From Palaemon carinicauda (taxonomy: Eukaryota; Arthropoda; Malacostraca; Decapoda; Palaemonidae): a DNA stretch of 64,000 bases. Both the position numbers and the translations under genes were made by a program. The notes under the pieces are model-generated. The model searched no databases and had not been told where the DNA came from. It worked only from the letters and a program-made list of their open reading frames with translations. Location: assembly GCF_036898095.1 (NCBI RefSeq), contig NC_090743.1, forward strand, positions 18,281,500 through 18,345,499, given 5' to 3'. Of the stretch, positions 34,090 to 45,373 are shown piece after piece (the stretch's first letter is position 1; each line of letters begins with the position of its first letter).

Positions 34090-34662
34090 ATGTTTGATCA
34101 TAATTACACCGTTACGACCGGCTTCACGGGAGATAACACAATCATTCATTGAGGTTAATGTTATCGTACCGGGAACGGTCACGATATCACGGTGACGGGC
34201 CTTTGCTACCGGATCTCCGGTACAAACAGAGATCAAGCAGACGGCCAGAACCGGAGTTAACAATGTGATACCGATGAAGACTTCACAGTTTCATTATTAC
34301 GGTCCCTTTTTCATCGAATCTCCGGCTTCACTGGAGATAACACAAACATTCAGTATTAGAGAATGTTATCGTACCGCTGAGGATCACGTTTTCACGATGA
34401 CGGACCTTTGTCACTAGTTCTCCGTTACAAACAGAGATCAATCAGACGATCAGAATCAGGGTATGAACCCCTTTTTCATAAATAATCACAATATCGTTAT
34501 TACGATCCTTTTCATCGAACCTCCGGCTTAACCGGATATCGTACAGGCGATCAGCATTGAGGTTAATATTAGTTTTCCTCTGGTGTTCACGTTGTCACTA
34601 TGACGGACCTTTGTACCGGGGATTGTTACCGGAGCTCCGGTACAGACAGAGCTCACTCAGAC
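34090..34662 (+). repeat. ~200-bp imperfect tandem modules in B2 intron-like region
   Basis: Three diverged modules start near 34095, 34298 and 34496. Each contains CTCCGGCTTCAC-like, GACGG-CCTTTG and TCTCCGGTACAAACAGAG-like blocks. B5 has about two such modules (51060-51260, 51330-51477), and B4 carries more diverged traces at 42730-43010. Confidence 0.75.
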
Positions 34663-35462
34663 CACGGGTGGCCAATCTCTTGTTTTGCTGTAAAGGAAAG
34701 GATTTAACATGAATACAAAGTAAACTGTACTTACTTTAATGACACTTTGAATTTGCGTTGGTAATATTCATTAGTTATTCTTGAAAGTCCAAATAAAAAT
34801 ATATGAACATAACTATGCCTATATTTATGCATATATTTAATTCTAACTATGTATAAATATGGATAAATATCCATACAACATCGTGTTCAAATAGAAATAA
34901 ATTGATTATGCCTATATTTATGCATTTTCAATTCTAACTATGCCTAAATATGAATAAATATCCATACAACATAGTGTTCAAATAGAAATAAATTGATTGT
35001 GCCTATATTTGTGCATATTCAATTCTAACTATACCTAAATATGAATAAATATTCATACAACATCGTGTTCAAATAGAAATAAATTGATTATGCCTATATT
35101 TATGCATATTCAATTCTAACTATGCCTAAATATGAATAAATATCCATACAACATAGTGTTCAAATAGAAATAAGTTTCCACTCAGTACTGGGAACCAAAC
35201 GTTGGCCCCTTCTAATGAAGGGCCGGGTCGAGACTAACCATGCCATGAGAGGCTATCTACTGTTCCTTGAAACTCTGGTCAGTGAACAGATGAATCAATA
35301 GAATACTAATAGCCAGTAAATAATGTTAGACCCGGTTCTGAACGTCTGAGTCAGGGGTGGCCAACCTGTGGCGGATGCGCCAACAGTGTCACATTTCATG
35401 AATACAAGTGTCGAACTATACCCCAAAAGATAGTACATTAAATGATTTTTCTTTAAAATTGA
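34663..35462. mobile_element. hAT-type MITE in B2, split by an inversion
   Basis: One end (CACGGGTGGCCAATCT, 34663) is preceded by ACTCAGAC. The other end (CAGGGGTGGCCAACCT, from 35352) points the same way and is preceded by GTCTGAGT, the complement of that duplication. In B5 the same MITE is intact with convergent ends. An inversion of about 34813-35463 in B2 explains this. Confidence 0.85.
34813..35175 (+). repeat. ~91-bp satellite-like repeat, four copies
   Basis: Four AT-rich units, each with TGCCTATATTT-TGCAT, TTCTAACTAT and CATACAACAT-GTGTTCAAAT. The inverse orientation is found in B5 at 51850-52106. Confidence 0.93.
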
Positions 35463-35556
35463 TTTTTATGAGTTATACAGCTGATCCCAGCCTGTGAATA
35501 GGATCACTAACCAAAGTTCAAGGAACATCCAGACTTATGTCCCCTTTCTTTTACAG

Positions 35557-36700
35557 AAGGTTCGCCTACATGGTTCCCGTCAGGATGATGATGAATCTCT
35601 CTGGCCTGCAAGAGAGGCTCTCCGCCCTTGGTTATCAAGGTTGGGAAGAAATGCTCCATCTAGAGGTCCCTATCTCCTCAGAGTGTCCTCTCTAAGGTTG
35701 GACGACGACCCCATGGACGGGCAGGTAGGTGGGGATGAATTTTGAGCCTTCAGCTTTGCAATTACCTACGTCACCGACCTAGGACCCTTAATGGATCCTG
35801 ATGTTCATGTTACCCTGCATAAACCGTGACTGCTAAAAGCAACACATTCTAGGGAAAACCAAGGGGCTATGACGGAGCTCAAAAGTATGGTAGTGAGTCA
35901 GATCCGTTCAGGAACTCAGAAGTTTCCCCCTACAGCCCCAGGCATATCGAAGTAACCTCCTTCGATAAAAACAACGCATAGAGATTTGCCTTACATGTTC
36001 CATATATAGATGGTACCATAAATCTGGATGGCATAGACGTCCTCCCTCTGGGGGACCTAGAATTTACTCCCAGGTACTAGAATTCCCGTTCAACGGATTC
36101 ATTCGATTGAAAGAGATTGCCTTGGTTAGGTTAGACAAGGTACCGAAGGTAACAGTATTATTTCCTAAAGGGCAGGCCCGATCTGTCTGGACCAGGATGT
36201 TGTCAGTCTGGGGGGTACGATAATTCCAAGATCTGCCCTTCCAATTCGACCTACACGTTTGATGGTCTGATCGGGTTAGTTGTGGGAAATACGTTCTGTC
36301 TGAGGCCTCTATCAGACAGGAATCGATAGTCGGTTACCCACTCGTCATCACAGCCTCCCTCCGATTCGACGTCTATGCATCCAAATCCCCCTCATCAGGT
36401 GGTCTACCTCACTGATTCCCCAGGTACACAGCCCAACCCCGTTGGGATGTTTTACCTGCATACAGCCCTAGATCCGAACCCTCAGGCTCCTTTCGTGGAC
36501 ACCAGAGAGGAGGCTACAGGAGTAGAAGACAGTCTCGCCATCGAGACGGACCTAGAAAAAAGGGGGCTCGGAGAAGGAAAGTACCTAGATTCACCCCCTC
36601 ACAACGCGGTGGTCCCGGTAGGGGGTAGACTTTACCACTTTCGAGACCATTGGACCTTCGGTCTGTGGGCTCATAGCATAATCTCTAAAGGTTTGAGGTG
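35557..36700 (+). pseudogene. B2 gag remnant
   Basis: Starts at the AG acceptor before AAGGTTCGCC. A deletion removed the rest of the zinc-finger exon and the intron seen in B5 (CATGGTTCCCGT runs directly into CAGGATGATG). The acidic segment DDDPMDG and the RGG-type tail (SGSFRGHQRG in an alternate frame) are recognisable among many stops. Confidence 0.75.
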
Positions 36701-37268
36701 AAAATGGCCACAAGGTCCTCCTCCTCCACCAGTGACCTTCTCCCAGAAATCCACTCCCATCCTGGAAGAGTACACCACAGGGTTACTCAAGAAGAAGCAA
36801 TCAAACGGGATCGATCACTGAAGTTCCAAAGCCACCTGTTCACAATTCCGAAGAAAGGCTTGGCGGCATTGAGAGTGGACCTGGACTTGTCAAGCTAAAC
36901 TCTTACATTCTCTGCGACAAGTTCCGGATGTTGACTATCTCTCAGGTACGGACCTTACTTCCCCGTAGGACCGTCACCACCTCTGTCGATCTTACCGACG
37001 ACTATTATCTTGCGCCTTTAGCTCGAAACTTCTCTTCTTATCTGGGTTTCCGCCTAAGCAGGAAAGCCTTTGTGTTCAAGACATGCCCTTTGGCCTCAAC
37101 ATTGATCCCAGGATATTCACAAAACTAGGAGAGAGAGTGTTAGAACAACTCAGGAACCAAGAGATACAGATCATTGCTTATCTGGCCGGTTGGCTCATTT
37201 GGGCCCGGCCGGTCATAGAAGGCAACAGAGCTACGAAGGAATTATTCCAATTTCTCGACAACCTGTGA
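36600..37268 (+). pseudogene. B2 reverse transcriptase, active site changed to YLAG
   Basis: RT fragments in order: VGGRLYHFRDHWTFG, a shifted fingers part, FRMLTISQVRTLLP, TSVDLTDDYYLAPL (motif A) and MPFGLNIDPRIFTKL. The loop that should be YLDD reads YLAG (37179-37190), removing both metal-binding aspartates of that motif. Several frame breaks. Confidence 0.85.
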
Positions 37269-37319
37269 TTTCGGGTCAATCTCCAAAAAATCTCGCCTGC
37301 AACCATCAGTCCGCTTAGA

Positions 37320-38275
37320 ATGGTTAGCCATTCAGTGGGACCTTTCGAAGCACACGTTGTCTCTCCCTTCCAAAAGGTAAGAGGAATAGTTTCCAAGATC
37401 AAAAAATTTTCTCAAACACAAACAGGTGTCCGAAGAGCCTTAGAAAGTATCCTCGGACTTTTCCAATTCACTTCAGTAACAGATCTAATAAAAGCCAAAC
37501 TCAAAGACATCAATCGAGTTTGGAGAAAGAGAGCTACAGTACCTATAAGAGACATGGTCTCGAAGATCCCCTCTGTCTTGAAAATGAGACTACGCCCATG
37601 GTCCGAACCGAAGGACCTCTCCAAATCGGTTCCTCTACAATTCCCACCTCCACAAGTGACATTCCATACAACCGCGTCTCTAAGTGGATGGGGGGGATTA
37701 CTCCGAACATCAGATGTTTCAGGTTCTTGGTCACTCTCCATGAAACAGTCCCATATCATTGTTCTCAAAGCCATGACAGTGTTCTTGACCCTGAAGAGAG
37801 ACTCTCCTCCGAGGTCGACCCACATCAGAGTAGTGTCAGACAGCACAGACGCAGTACACTACGTCAACAGGGGAGGATCCAAGTCACCCAACCTGAATCA
37901 GATCCTGGTCACTATCTTCGCCTGGGCAACAGAAGAGAACTGGTTCCTGTCAGCACCTCACCTAGCGGGAGGCCAGAATGTGAGAGCGGACTCACTATCC
38001 AGGACGGATCCACTGGAGTCAGAATGGTCTCTAGACATAATTTCATTCCGGTGGATACTCAGGCTCGTTCCAGGCCTCCAGGTAGATCTATTCGCAACTC
38101 AGATGAATCACTAACTTCCTTGTTATGTGACCCCAACCCTGGACCCTCGGGCTTATGCCATGGACGCATTACCCCGGGATTGGAACCATTAGAAGAAGAT
38201 TTCCCTATCTCCCCCAGGGAATCTTCTAAAAACTTTTACACAAACTACGCTCCTTCCCGGGCGCAGTGGCTTTAG
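37320..38275 (+). pseudogene. B2 RT connection / RNase H / DIRS extension
   Basis: RNase H is readable: FHTTASLSGWGG (first catalytic Asp replaced by Thr at 37671-37673), IIVLKAMTVFL (the Glu position is Lys), VVSDSTDAVHYV and VRADSLSR. The DIRS extension follows (ILRLVPGLQVDLFATQMNH). A second frame at -1 (37520-38275, 251 codons) stays open over the same bases, as in DIRS-A and B4. Confidence 0.82.
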
Positions 38276-38289
38276 TACCACCTCACTGG

Positions 38290-39358
38290 CCAAGAACAGT
38301 TGGTTTCCTCTCCTCCTCGAGTTGAAACTCAGTCCCATCCGGATCCCGTTCCTCAAACTGACCCGAGTATCCAAACTCACTGTGTCAGATTACTCAAGGA
38401 TAGTTGGCAGCTCGTAGAGATGCGAACATTGAACCGGAAACGATCTCTTCATCGAATGGGACAAAAAGGGACTCGACAATTCGCCAATATGATTCGGCCG
38501 TTAACAACTAGTAGGTCCCCTAAGAGTGCAGACCATACTCGTATGTCCCCGCATTTAGCCATCTCTTTCTTGAGGTTCCTATTTGACAAAGGCCTAACAG
38601 TTAGCACTTTAACCACCATCAAGTCAGCTTTGAAGAAGATCTACCTTGTTGGGTTCAACATTAACCTAGCTGATTCCTATTTCTCATCAACCCCAAAAAC
38701 ATGTGCTAGGCTTCGACCTTCGGTTCGGCCACAAAAGGACTCTTGGTCTCTGAACGGTGTTCTCAAACTTGCGATGGACACGGACAATGAATCCTGCTCT
38801 TATATCACTCTTCTTAGGAAGACTTTATTTCTAACGGCTATGGCCTCAGGTGATGGAACATCAGAACTAGCAGCTCTCACGAAACCCGGAAAACATAGAT
38901 TTCCTCCCTTCAGCCAAAGTACTCCTTTCCAGACAAAGCTTCCCTAGCTAAAAAATGAGGATCCGCAAAATAGGTGCTCCTCTCGGAAGATTATTCTTCA
39001 TCCCCAGGATTTTTCTCCGTGTACAGTCACACTCTCAAGCCCCTTTTTAGCTAGAACTGCCACCCGCTCGTCTGGCTCCTTGGTTATCAGGGAACAAGGA
39101 GGTACTATTTCCAGTCACGGTATCAGGCAACAAATCCTCTACTTCATTAAACATACTAATCCGGAATCATTTCCCCAGGCTCATGATATACGGACAGTAG
39201 ATGCCTCCAACAATGACTTCCAGAACAGGGACTTTGATGATTTTAAAAAATATACGGGTTGGAAATCCCCTATGGTTGTCAAACGCCAATATCTAAAGAT
39301 CTTACAGGCCCTTAAATACCCAACGATGGCAGAGGGGAGCCTTATCTCTCCCCATTAA
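38290..39358 (+). pseudogene. B2 tyrosine recombinase, Arg I lost
   Basis: N-terminal core-binding part (HLAISFLRFLFDKGLTVS, TIKSALKKIYLVGFN), then the catalytic domain where MASGDGTSELAAL replaces the expected ARISEL: Arg I is Gly (GGA 38855-38857). His/Arg II (AHDIRTV) and Tyr (KRQYLKIL) remain. Frameshifts between the parts also break it. Confidence 0.85.
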
Positions 39359-39734
39359 TCTCCTCTTCTTCCTTTCTTCCATCTCTTCTCTTCTCCCTCC
39401 TACCCGCCACTCACACCACGTCGCCGCTCTCCTTGGTAGTTCGTTAGCCCTATGATATTTGCCATGTTTAATTCCTATGGTTTAACTGTTATTGTAGTTA
39501 CCGTTCCTTTAATGTTTAGATATACTTAGACATGTAAGGTTTGATGCCTTTGGGATTCGACACTCAGTTGGTTCCTTGTCGTCATTATTATTTAACCTTA
39601 CGTTCCCTATGTCATTTGGCTGGTTGGTAATTGGACGATTACTTTATTATATCATAGTATTGTCGTACATGGTGATTGTATTCTCCTCATTATGTTATTA
39701 ATTTATTGGGCTTGGAAGGCATTCTCTGGTACTT

Positions 39735-39834
39735 TTTCGCCGGCCGTCACAGGTCGACCCAGAAAAGGGATTTTGACGAAGGAAAAATCTATTTCTGGGG
39801 AGAGACCTGTGACGCCCGGCGAAACCCTTCCCGA
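39735..39834 (+). repeat. B2 internal complementary region
   Basis: Left half: CGCCGGCCGTCACAGGTCG. Right half from 39763: exact reverse complement of the right terminus 40149-40211. Confidence 0.92.
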
Positions 39835-40211
39835 TTATTTTTGTACGGACCCACCCTTTCCTTGCCAAGCCATATGTTCTTGCAGAAGGATGACCTAGTG
39901 AGCGCGAGTGGTGGGTGTCGGTAGGGTAACCCAACTGTATTCTCTAGGGCCTGTCACGGCCCTCCCCCTTTGATGAAGGGATTATCTAAATGGAAGACAG
40001 CCTGTGAATAGTGTTTTACAAACGCCCTTGTTAGATATACGACACCAACAAGGTGCTTGCGCGAGGGTTGTAACCTCTGCATTCCATGCTTTTAATTTTC
40101 TCTGGTATATTTGGAAGATTTATATCAGAAAAAGTACAAAGAAGGACTTTTTCGCCGGGCGTCACAGGTCTCTCCCCAGAAATAGATTTTTCCTTCGTCA
40201 AAATCCCTTTT

Positions 40212-41693
40212 CACATGTAAACTTGAAAAAAATAAAAAAAAAGATGAAAACAATAGAATAGTGCCCAAGTGTACCCTCAACAAGGAAACACTAATCTAAG
40301 ATAGTGGAAGGCCATGTAATGGCACAGAGGGGCACTACCCCAGACTAGAGAACATTGGTTTGATTTTAGAGTCGTCCTAGAAGAGCTACTTACCGTAGCT
40401 AAAAGAGCCCCTCTTACCATTACCAAGATAAAAGTATCCACTGAACAATTACATTGCAGTAGTTAACCCTTTGAGTGAAGAAAACTTTTGTAATCTGTGT
40501 TGTCAGGTGTATGAGGACAGAGAATATGGAAAGAATAGGCTAGACTATTTGGTGTATGTGTAGGCAAAGACAAAATGAGCCATAACCAAAGAGAGGGATC
40601 CAATTTAGTACTGTTTTGGCCAGTCAAAGAGATTAACTCTGCTGTGGTATCTGGTCAACCTGATTACCAAATTACAAATGGAACTATGGAAGTGGTGCCA
40701 TTCCGGGACAAAAAGTCTCTCGCTCATCTGCAATAATGTTTGTTCTTGCATGATCCATCAGGGGGGAAAGCAACAGCAGCAGCTGTCTTTTTTTTAATGA
40801 TTTGGCTAGGTTTTTCTAGCCTGATTTTAGACCATTGCCCGCATGTAAAACTATTTGGTGATAGAACACTGAAAAAACATTGAAAAAGGTATTTTAGGTT
40901 AAAATAAAAGTTTAATTTTGTGATATATATTTTGGGTAAAAAGCATGTTACCACAGATACTTTGTCAATGGTATTGATGGTTTGGAAAGACAGCAAATGG
41001 CATTGATAAATCGTAAGTAGGGGAGACGGAGATGATAAAATCTGCTGCTGTGATTTGATCATCTACCGTCATTATTTTTTATTACTAGTGAAGCTACAAC
41101 CCTACATCCAGATAGTTGTAACCCTTAATTCATTATTGGAACTTCAGTCTTTTGTTTGAGGGGATGCTAAACAGGTGGAAAATAAATTTGCAGCTAAAGT
41201 GATAATTTGGCTCTACATCCTTGGAATGTTGAATGACTAAATGGACATTGTGTAGGTATAATGCCATGAAATCACTACAGTGTGAAGTCATATACTAAAA
41301 TAGAGAACTCAATCTAGACCTTTCCTGGTAGCAATATTATTTATGCTAGACTCAAAATTTGCGATGTACTTGAACTTCATACAAATTTCTAAAACTTTTG
41401 GTTTTCTCGTATTTGCCCAAATATCATGAAGTAACGTTCTTACTAGATAGCTGCCCAGAGTTACTTCTATGAAGACTACTATCTTCATGATTTGATTACA
41501 AATTACACAATTTTATAATCAGAAAGAAAATAAATTTGTATAAATCTACCAAGATGAATAACCACCATGAGAAGTTAAAAGTAATAATGGAGAAAAAAAT
41601 ATTTTATGAATATTTATAGCAAAAAAATAAATATATTTGCCATGCATGTTTAAAGTTTGGAGACCCTGCAAAGAGGCTTATTCTTAGAAAATT
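40212..41693. other. Inter-element DNA; probable dispersed repeat at 40260-40640
   Basis: No gene seen. The 40260-40640 part (GTGCCCAAGTGTACCCTCA, CAGAGGGGCACTACCC, CTAGAGAACA, CAGTTAAAC-like words) has the look of a dispersed decapod repeat that I recall only loosely, so treat this as a weak call. The rest is AT-rich and featureless. Confidence 0.35.
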
Positions 41694-42717
41694 TGGCTCA
41701 TGATATACGGACAGTAGATACCTCCAACAATGACTTCCAGAACAGGGACTTTGATGATTTTAAAAAATATACGGGTTGGAAATCCACTATCGTTGTCAAA
41801 CGCCACTATCTAAAGATCTTACAGGCCCTTTAATACCCGACGATGGCAGCGGGGAGCCTTATCCCTCCCCATTAATCACCTCTTCTTTCTTTCTTCCATC
41901 CCTTCTCTTCTCCCTCCTACCCGCCACTCACACCACGTCGCCACTCTCCTGGGTAGTTCGTTAGCCCTATGATATTTGCAATGTTTAATTCCTATGGTTT
42001 AACTGTTATTGTAGTTACCGTTCCTTTAATGTTTAGATATGCTTAGACATGTAAGGTTTGATGCCTTTTGCGATTCGACACTTGGTTGGTTCCTTGTCGT
42101 CATAATTATTTAGCCTTACGTTCCCTTTGTCATTTGGCTAGTTGGTAATTGGACGGTTACTTACATTATTATATCATATTATTGTCGTACATGGTGATTG
42201 TATTCTCCTCATTATATTATTACTTTATTGGGCTTGGAAGGCATTCTCTGGTACATTTTCACCGGCCGTCACAGGTCGACCCAGAAAAGGGATTTTGACG
42301 AAGGAAAAATCTATTTCTGGAGAGAGACCTGTGACGCCCGGTGAAACCCTTCCCGGTTATTTTTGTACGGACCCACCCTTTCCTTGCCAAGCCATATGTT
42401 CTTGCAGAAGGATGACCTGGTGAGCGCGAATGGTGGGTGTCGGTAGGGTAACCCAACTGTATTCTCTAGGGCCTGTCACGGCCCTCCCCTTTAATGAAGG
42501 GGTTATTTAAATGGAAGACAGCCTGTGAATAGTGGTTTACACACGCCCTTGTTAGATATACGACACCAACAAGGTGCTTGCGCGAGGGTTGTAACCTCTG
42601 CATTCCATGCTTTTATCTTTCTCTAGTATATTTGGAAGATTTATATTAGAAAAGGACTTTCACCGGGCGTCACGGTCTCTCCCCAGAAATAGATTTTTCC
42701 TTCTTCAAAATCCCTTT
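41694..42717 (+). mobile_element. Family-B DIRS 3' fragment B3
   Basis: Begins inside the YR gene at CTCATGATATACGG and runs through the Tyr region (CGCCACTATCTAAAG), the 3' non-coding part, an ICR (42257-42347) and a right end (42658-42717). It is closer to B5 than to B2 (shared GGCCCTTTAATACCCGACG). Only the last ~40 YR codons remain. B4 non-coding sequence follows directly. Confidence 0.88.
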
Positions 42718-43120
42718 ATTATTAATCACAATTGAATTATTCAGGACCTTTCACCGGAGATCACCAATATGCTTAACAATAATATTAGCCTTAGCCTTTA
42801 GCTACTGCTTGTGTTTTATAATTTATTTATTACGGGCCTGTCACTGGATCCCCGACCCTGTCAGAGGTTCGGCAGATTTCATTAGATTATTTATTCTTAT
42901 TTTAATAATATTTATAGTGATACGGACCCATTTCCATTGCTCCGGCACACTCCGGTGCAGGAAACATTTATATTTAACGTATTTTAATAGGGAGCTCCGG
43001 CTCTCAATCACTGAACTCCCCTAAGCACACATACTTCATTATATCTAGGCTGTTAGTAGATCTTAATCCCTTACCAGAGTCTCAAGGAACATCCAGACTT
43101 ATGTCTCCTTTCTTTCACAG

Positions 43121-43309
43121 AAGGTCCGCTTTGCTGCCCAGGGCTGCCCCGCCTCGTTCAACGATCCCGTTGGACATGACCTCTGTCGTTCGCATGCGCA
43201 TTGCGCCATCTCCTTTATTCGGGAGCCGGGACAAACCCCATATATGATCTGGTTCCCGGAATCGTGCACACACTGTTACGAGTTGTCCTCCATACTCCTG
43301 AACGATGAT
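43121..43309 (+). CDS. B4 gag exon (zinc-finger region)
   Basis: 63 codons between an AG (CTTTCACAG) and GTTAGT. It encodes a Cys/His array: GCPASFNDPVGHDLCRSHAHC, then CTHCYELSS. Both ends are phase 0. It has no start codon, so an upstream exon is needed. Confidence 0.78.
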
Positions 43310-43436
43310 GTTAGTTTTCGTTTTGTTCCTGGTTTATCTTTTGGAGATACATTAATTTGTCCCTTAATTATATATACATGGTATATTTCGGAGAATGATC
43401 CTTCTCCTTCATCACTAATCACCTCAACTCTTTCAG
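43310..43436 (+). other. B4 gag intron (127 bp, phase 0)
   Basis: Donor GTTAGT, acceptor CTCTTTCAG. Excision joins GATGAT to GCCGATGATGAG in frame. The position matches introns in B1 and B5. Confidence 0.8.
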
Positions 43437-45373
43437 GCCGATGATGAGTCTCTTCGGTCAGCAGGGGCTGCTGTTCGTCCGTGGTTGTCAGGCTTCGATG
43501 GAGACATGGCCTCCCGTCTCTTCCCAGGCTCGACAACTGCAGCAGTCACTCCGAAAGTAGCTGCCCCTTTAATTGAAGAAGTCAGAGCAACCATTTCCGC
43601 GGAAGAGGAACCCCTTTTACCGGTGGACGTGGCAGATCTAGATCTAGACGTTGAACCCATGGACGAGCAAGTAAGTGGTGTCGAGTTGGTGGAAACCTTT
43701 TTCTCTCCTACTCCTTCTTCTACCTCTTCCTTTCTTGGCTTTGATAAGCCTACGGCTTCTCCTCGGGATCCCTCTGTCCCCGTACGATCCAAGGTGAAGC
43801 CACTACGTACTTAGTCTTCAGCTTTGCCAGTATCGACGTCACCGGTCCCTGGACCCTCGACTGCTCCTGATGTTCCTATTGCTCCCCATAAAACCGTGAC
43901 TTCTAAGAAGTCCAAGTCCGTCAAGTCCAAGGCTCCATCAACGGGTGGCTCTCAGGTACCCTCCTTCCCCGTCGACCTGATCAGGGATATAGTCAAGGAG
44001 CAAATTCAACAACAGTCTGGGGCTATGACGGAGCTTAAAGATATGGTGGCTACTCTGATTCGCTCCGGAACTCAGGTTCCGCCTCCTTCAGCCCCAGACG
44101 CATCGAAGCTACCTCCCTTCGATAAAAACAACCCTTGGAGGTTTGCCTTGCATGCCCCATACTTAGATGGTTCCCTAACTCTAGAGGGCATAGGCACCCG
44201 CCCTCTAGAGGACCTAGAATTCTACCCCCCGGGGCTAGAATTCCCATTCAATGGCTTCGCACGCCTAAAGGAGCATGCATTGGTTCGAATGGACAAAGTA
44301 CCGAAGGAAACGGTGATATTTCCGAAAGAGCAGGCCCAAGCTATCTGGGCCAGAACTCTATCAGAGTGGGGGTGTAATAACTCCAAGCTCACCCCACACA
44401 AAGGTGCCTTCACTATTTTTACGACGGCATCGTCCATCTCTTTACCGCTCATAGACAAAAGTCACAGAGCTTACAATACAGGCCATCAAGGAAGGCTCTA
44501 CCATGCCGGCTCTCAAGGAGACGGACTCCACCTCAGTGCTCATTCCGAGTACCTCTGCAACCTGGGACGACGCGTCTTCTACCTTCACAGTGGGGAAGCT
44601 AGACCCAGACTGTGCCTCTACTCTTTTTTTCTGAGAAGCTCCCCAGATTACTAGAGAGTCTTCTCAAAACTGAGTTCGAGACCCGTAATAGGCTAGCTAG
44701 GTCCCTCCACTCCATCACCTCCATAGAGTCCCTAGCCTCTGTTTACCCCACGGAAACCTTGTTCAGGGTTTTCACAAAGAACCTGCTTCTGTCCTACCAA
44801 GTGGACCTCCACGACTTCTGGTCGGCTCGGGTTAGCTGCAGGAAGTTTGTTCTGTCTGAGGGTTCCATCAGACATGAACTGAACAGGCTGATAGCGTCCT
44901 CCTGCTGGGGTAAGAACCTATTCCCTCAGAACGAAGTTGATAAGGTTCTTCAGGACGCTGCAAGGGCAAATCAAAATTTGCAAGTAAGGTGGGGCCTCTC
45001 GACCAAAAGGAAGATCGAATCCCACAAGCAAACGTTCAAGAAGAAGCAGAGATTTATTCCTTACAAGACGAACCGGGGCCACTACCACCAATCGTCAGTT
45101 CCCCACACGTCGACACAGTCCCCCTCTGCTTCGACTTCTCAACAACCGGCTCCCCCTCAGCAAGTAGTCTACCTCACTGCTCCCCCAGGTGCACAGCCCA
45201 ACCCCACTTGGATGTCCTCTCCCGCATACAACCCTAGCTACGAATCCTCTGGTTCCTTTCGTGGACACCAGAAAGGAAGCTACAGAGGTAGAGGACAGTT
45301 TCGCCAGCGAGGCGGACCTAAAGCAAGGGGTGCTCGTGGAGGGAGGGGCCCTAAGTTCACTCCCTCGCAATGA
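43437..45373 (+). pseudogene. B4 gag main part, lightly broken
   Basis: Continues from the intron acceptor: LDLDVEPMDEQ, a Ser/Pro-rich spacer, VDLIRDIVKEQIQQQ, DASKLPPFDKNNPWRFALHAP and KVPKETVIFPKEQAQA. The last part starts at 44612 (EKLPRLLESLLKTEF, DAARANQNLQVRWGLSTKRK) and ends in an RGG-type tail (GSYRGRGQFRQRGG). Lesions: in-frame TAG 43812-43814, a -1 change in an AAAA run at 44455-44458, and a shift in a poly-T run at 44622-44629. The homopolymer shifts could be sequencing errors; the TAG is less likely to be. Confidence 0.82.

Larger units (their letters stand above)
33409..40211 (+). mobile_element. Family-B DIRS copy B2, inactive
   Basis: Near-parallel to B5 (50427-57252) from TTTGCTTGCAAGTCCAA onward: non-coding modules, remnant gag, RT, RNase H, YR, ICR and right end. 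The right terminus (40149-40211) is the exact reverse complement of the right half of its ICR (39763-39834). No matching left ITR is present at 33409, so B2 is 5'-truncated. Catalytic residues of RT, RNase H and YR are all substituted (see findings). Confidence 0.88.

Noticed and set aside
33603..34263. Small open frames in B2 upstream region (both strands)
   Set aside because: They are not conserved in B5 at matching positions and fall in intron-like repeat modules.
40724..41062. Minus-strand 112-codon open frame
   Set aside because: No motif, low-complexity composition and no paralogue in the window; likely chance.
44455..44629. Programmed frameshifting in B4 gag
   Set aside because: Both shifts are in homopolymer runs (AAAA, T7) and in different directions of need; simple indels or sequencing errors explain them. 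Not resolvable here.
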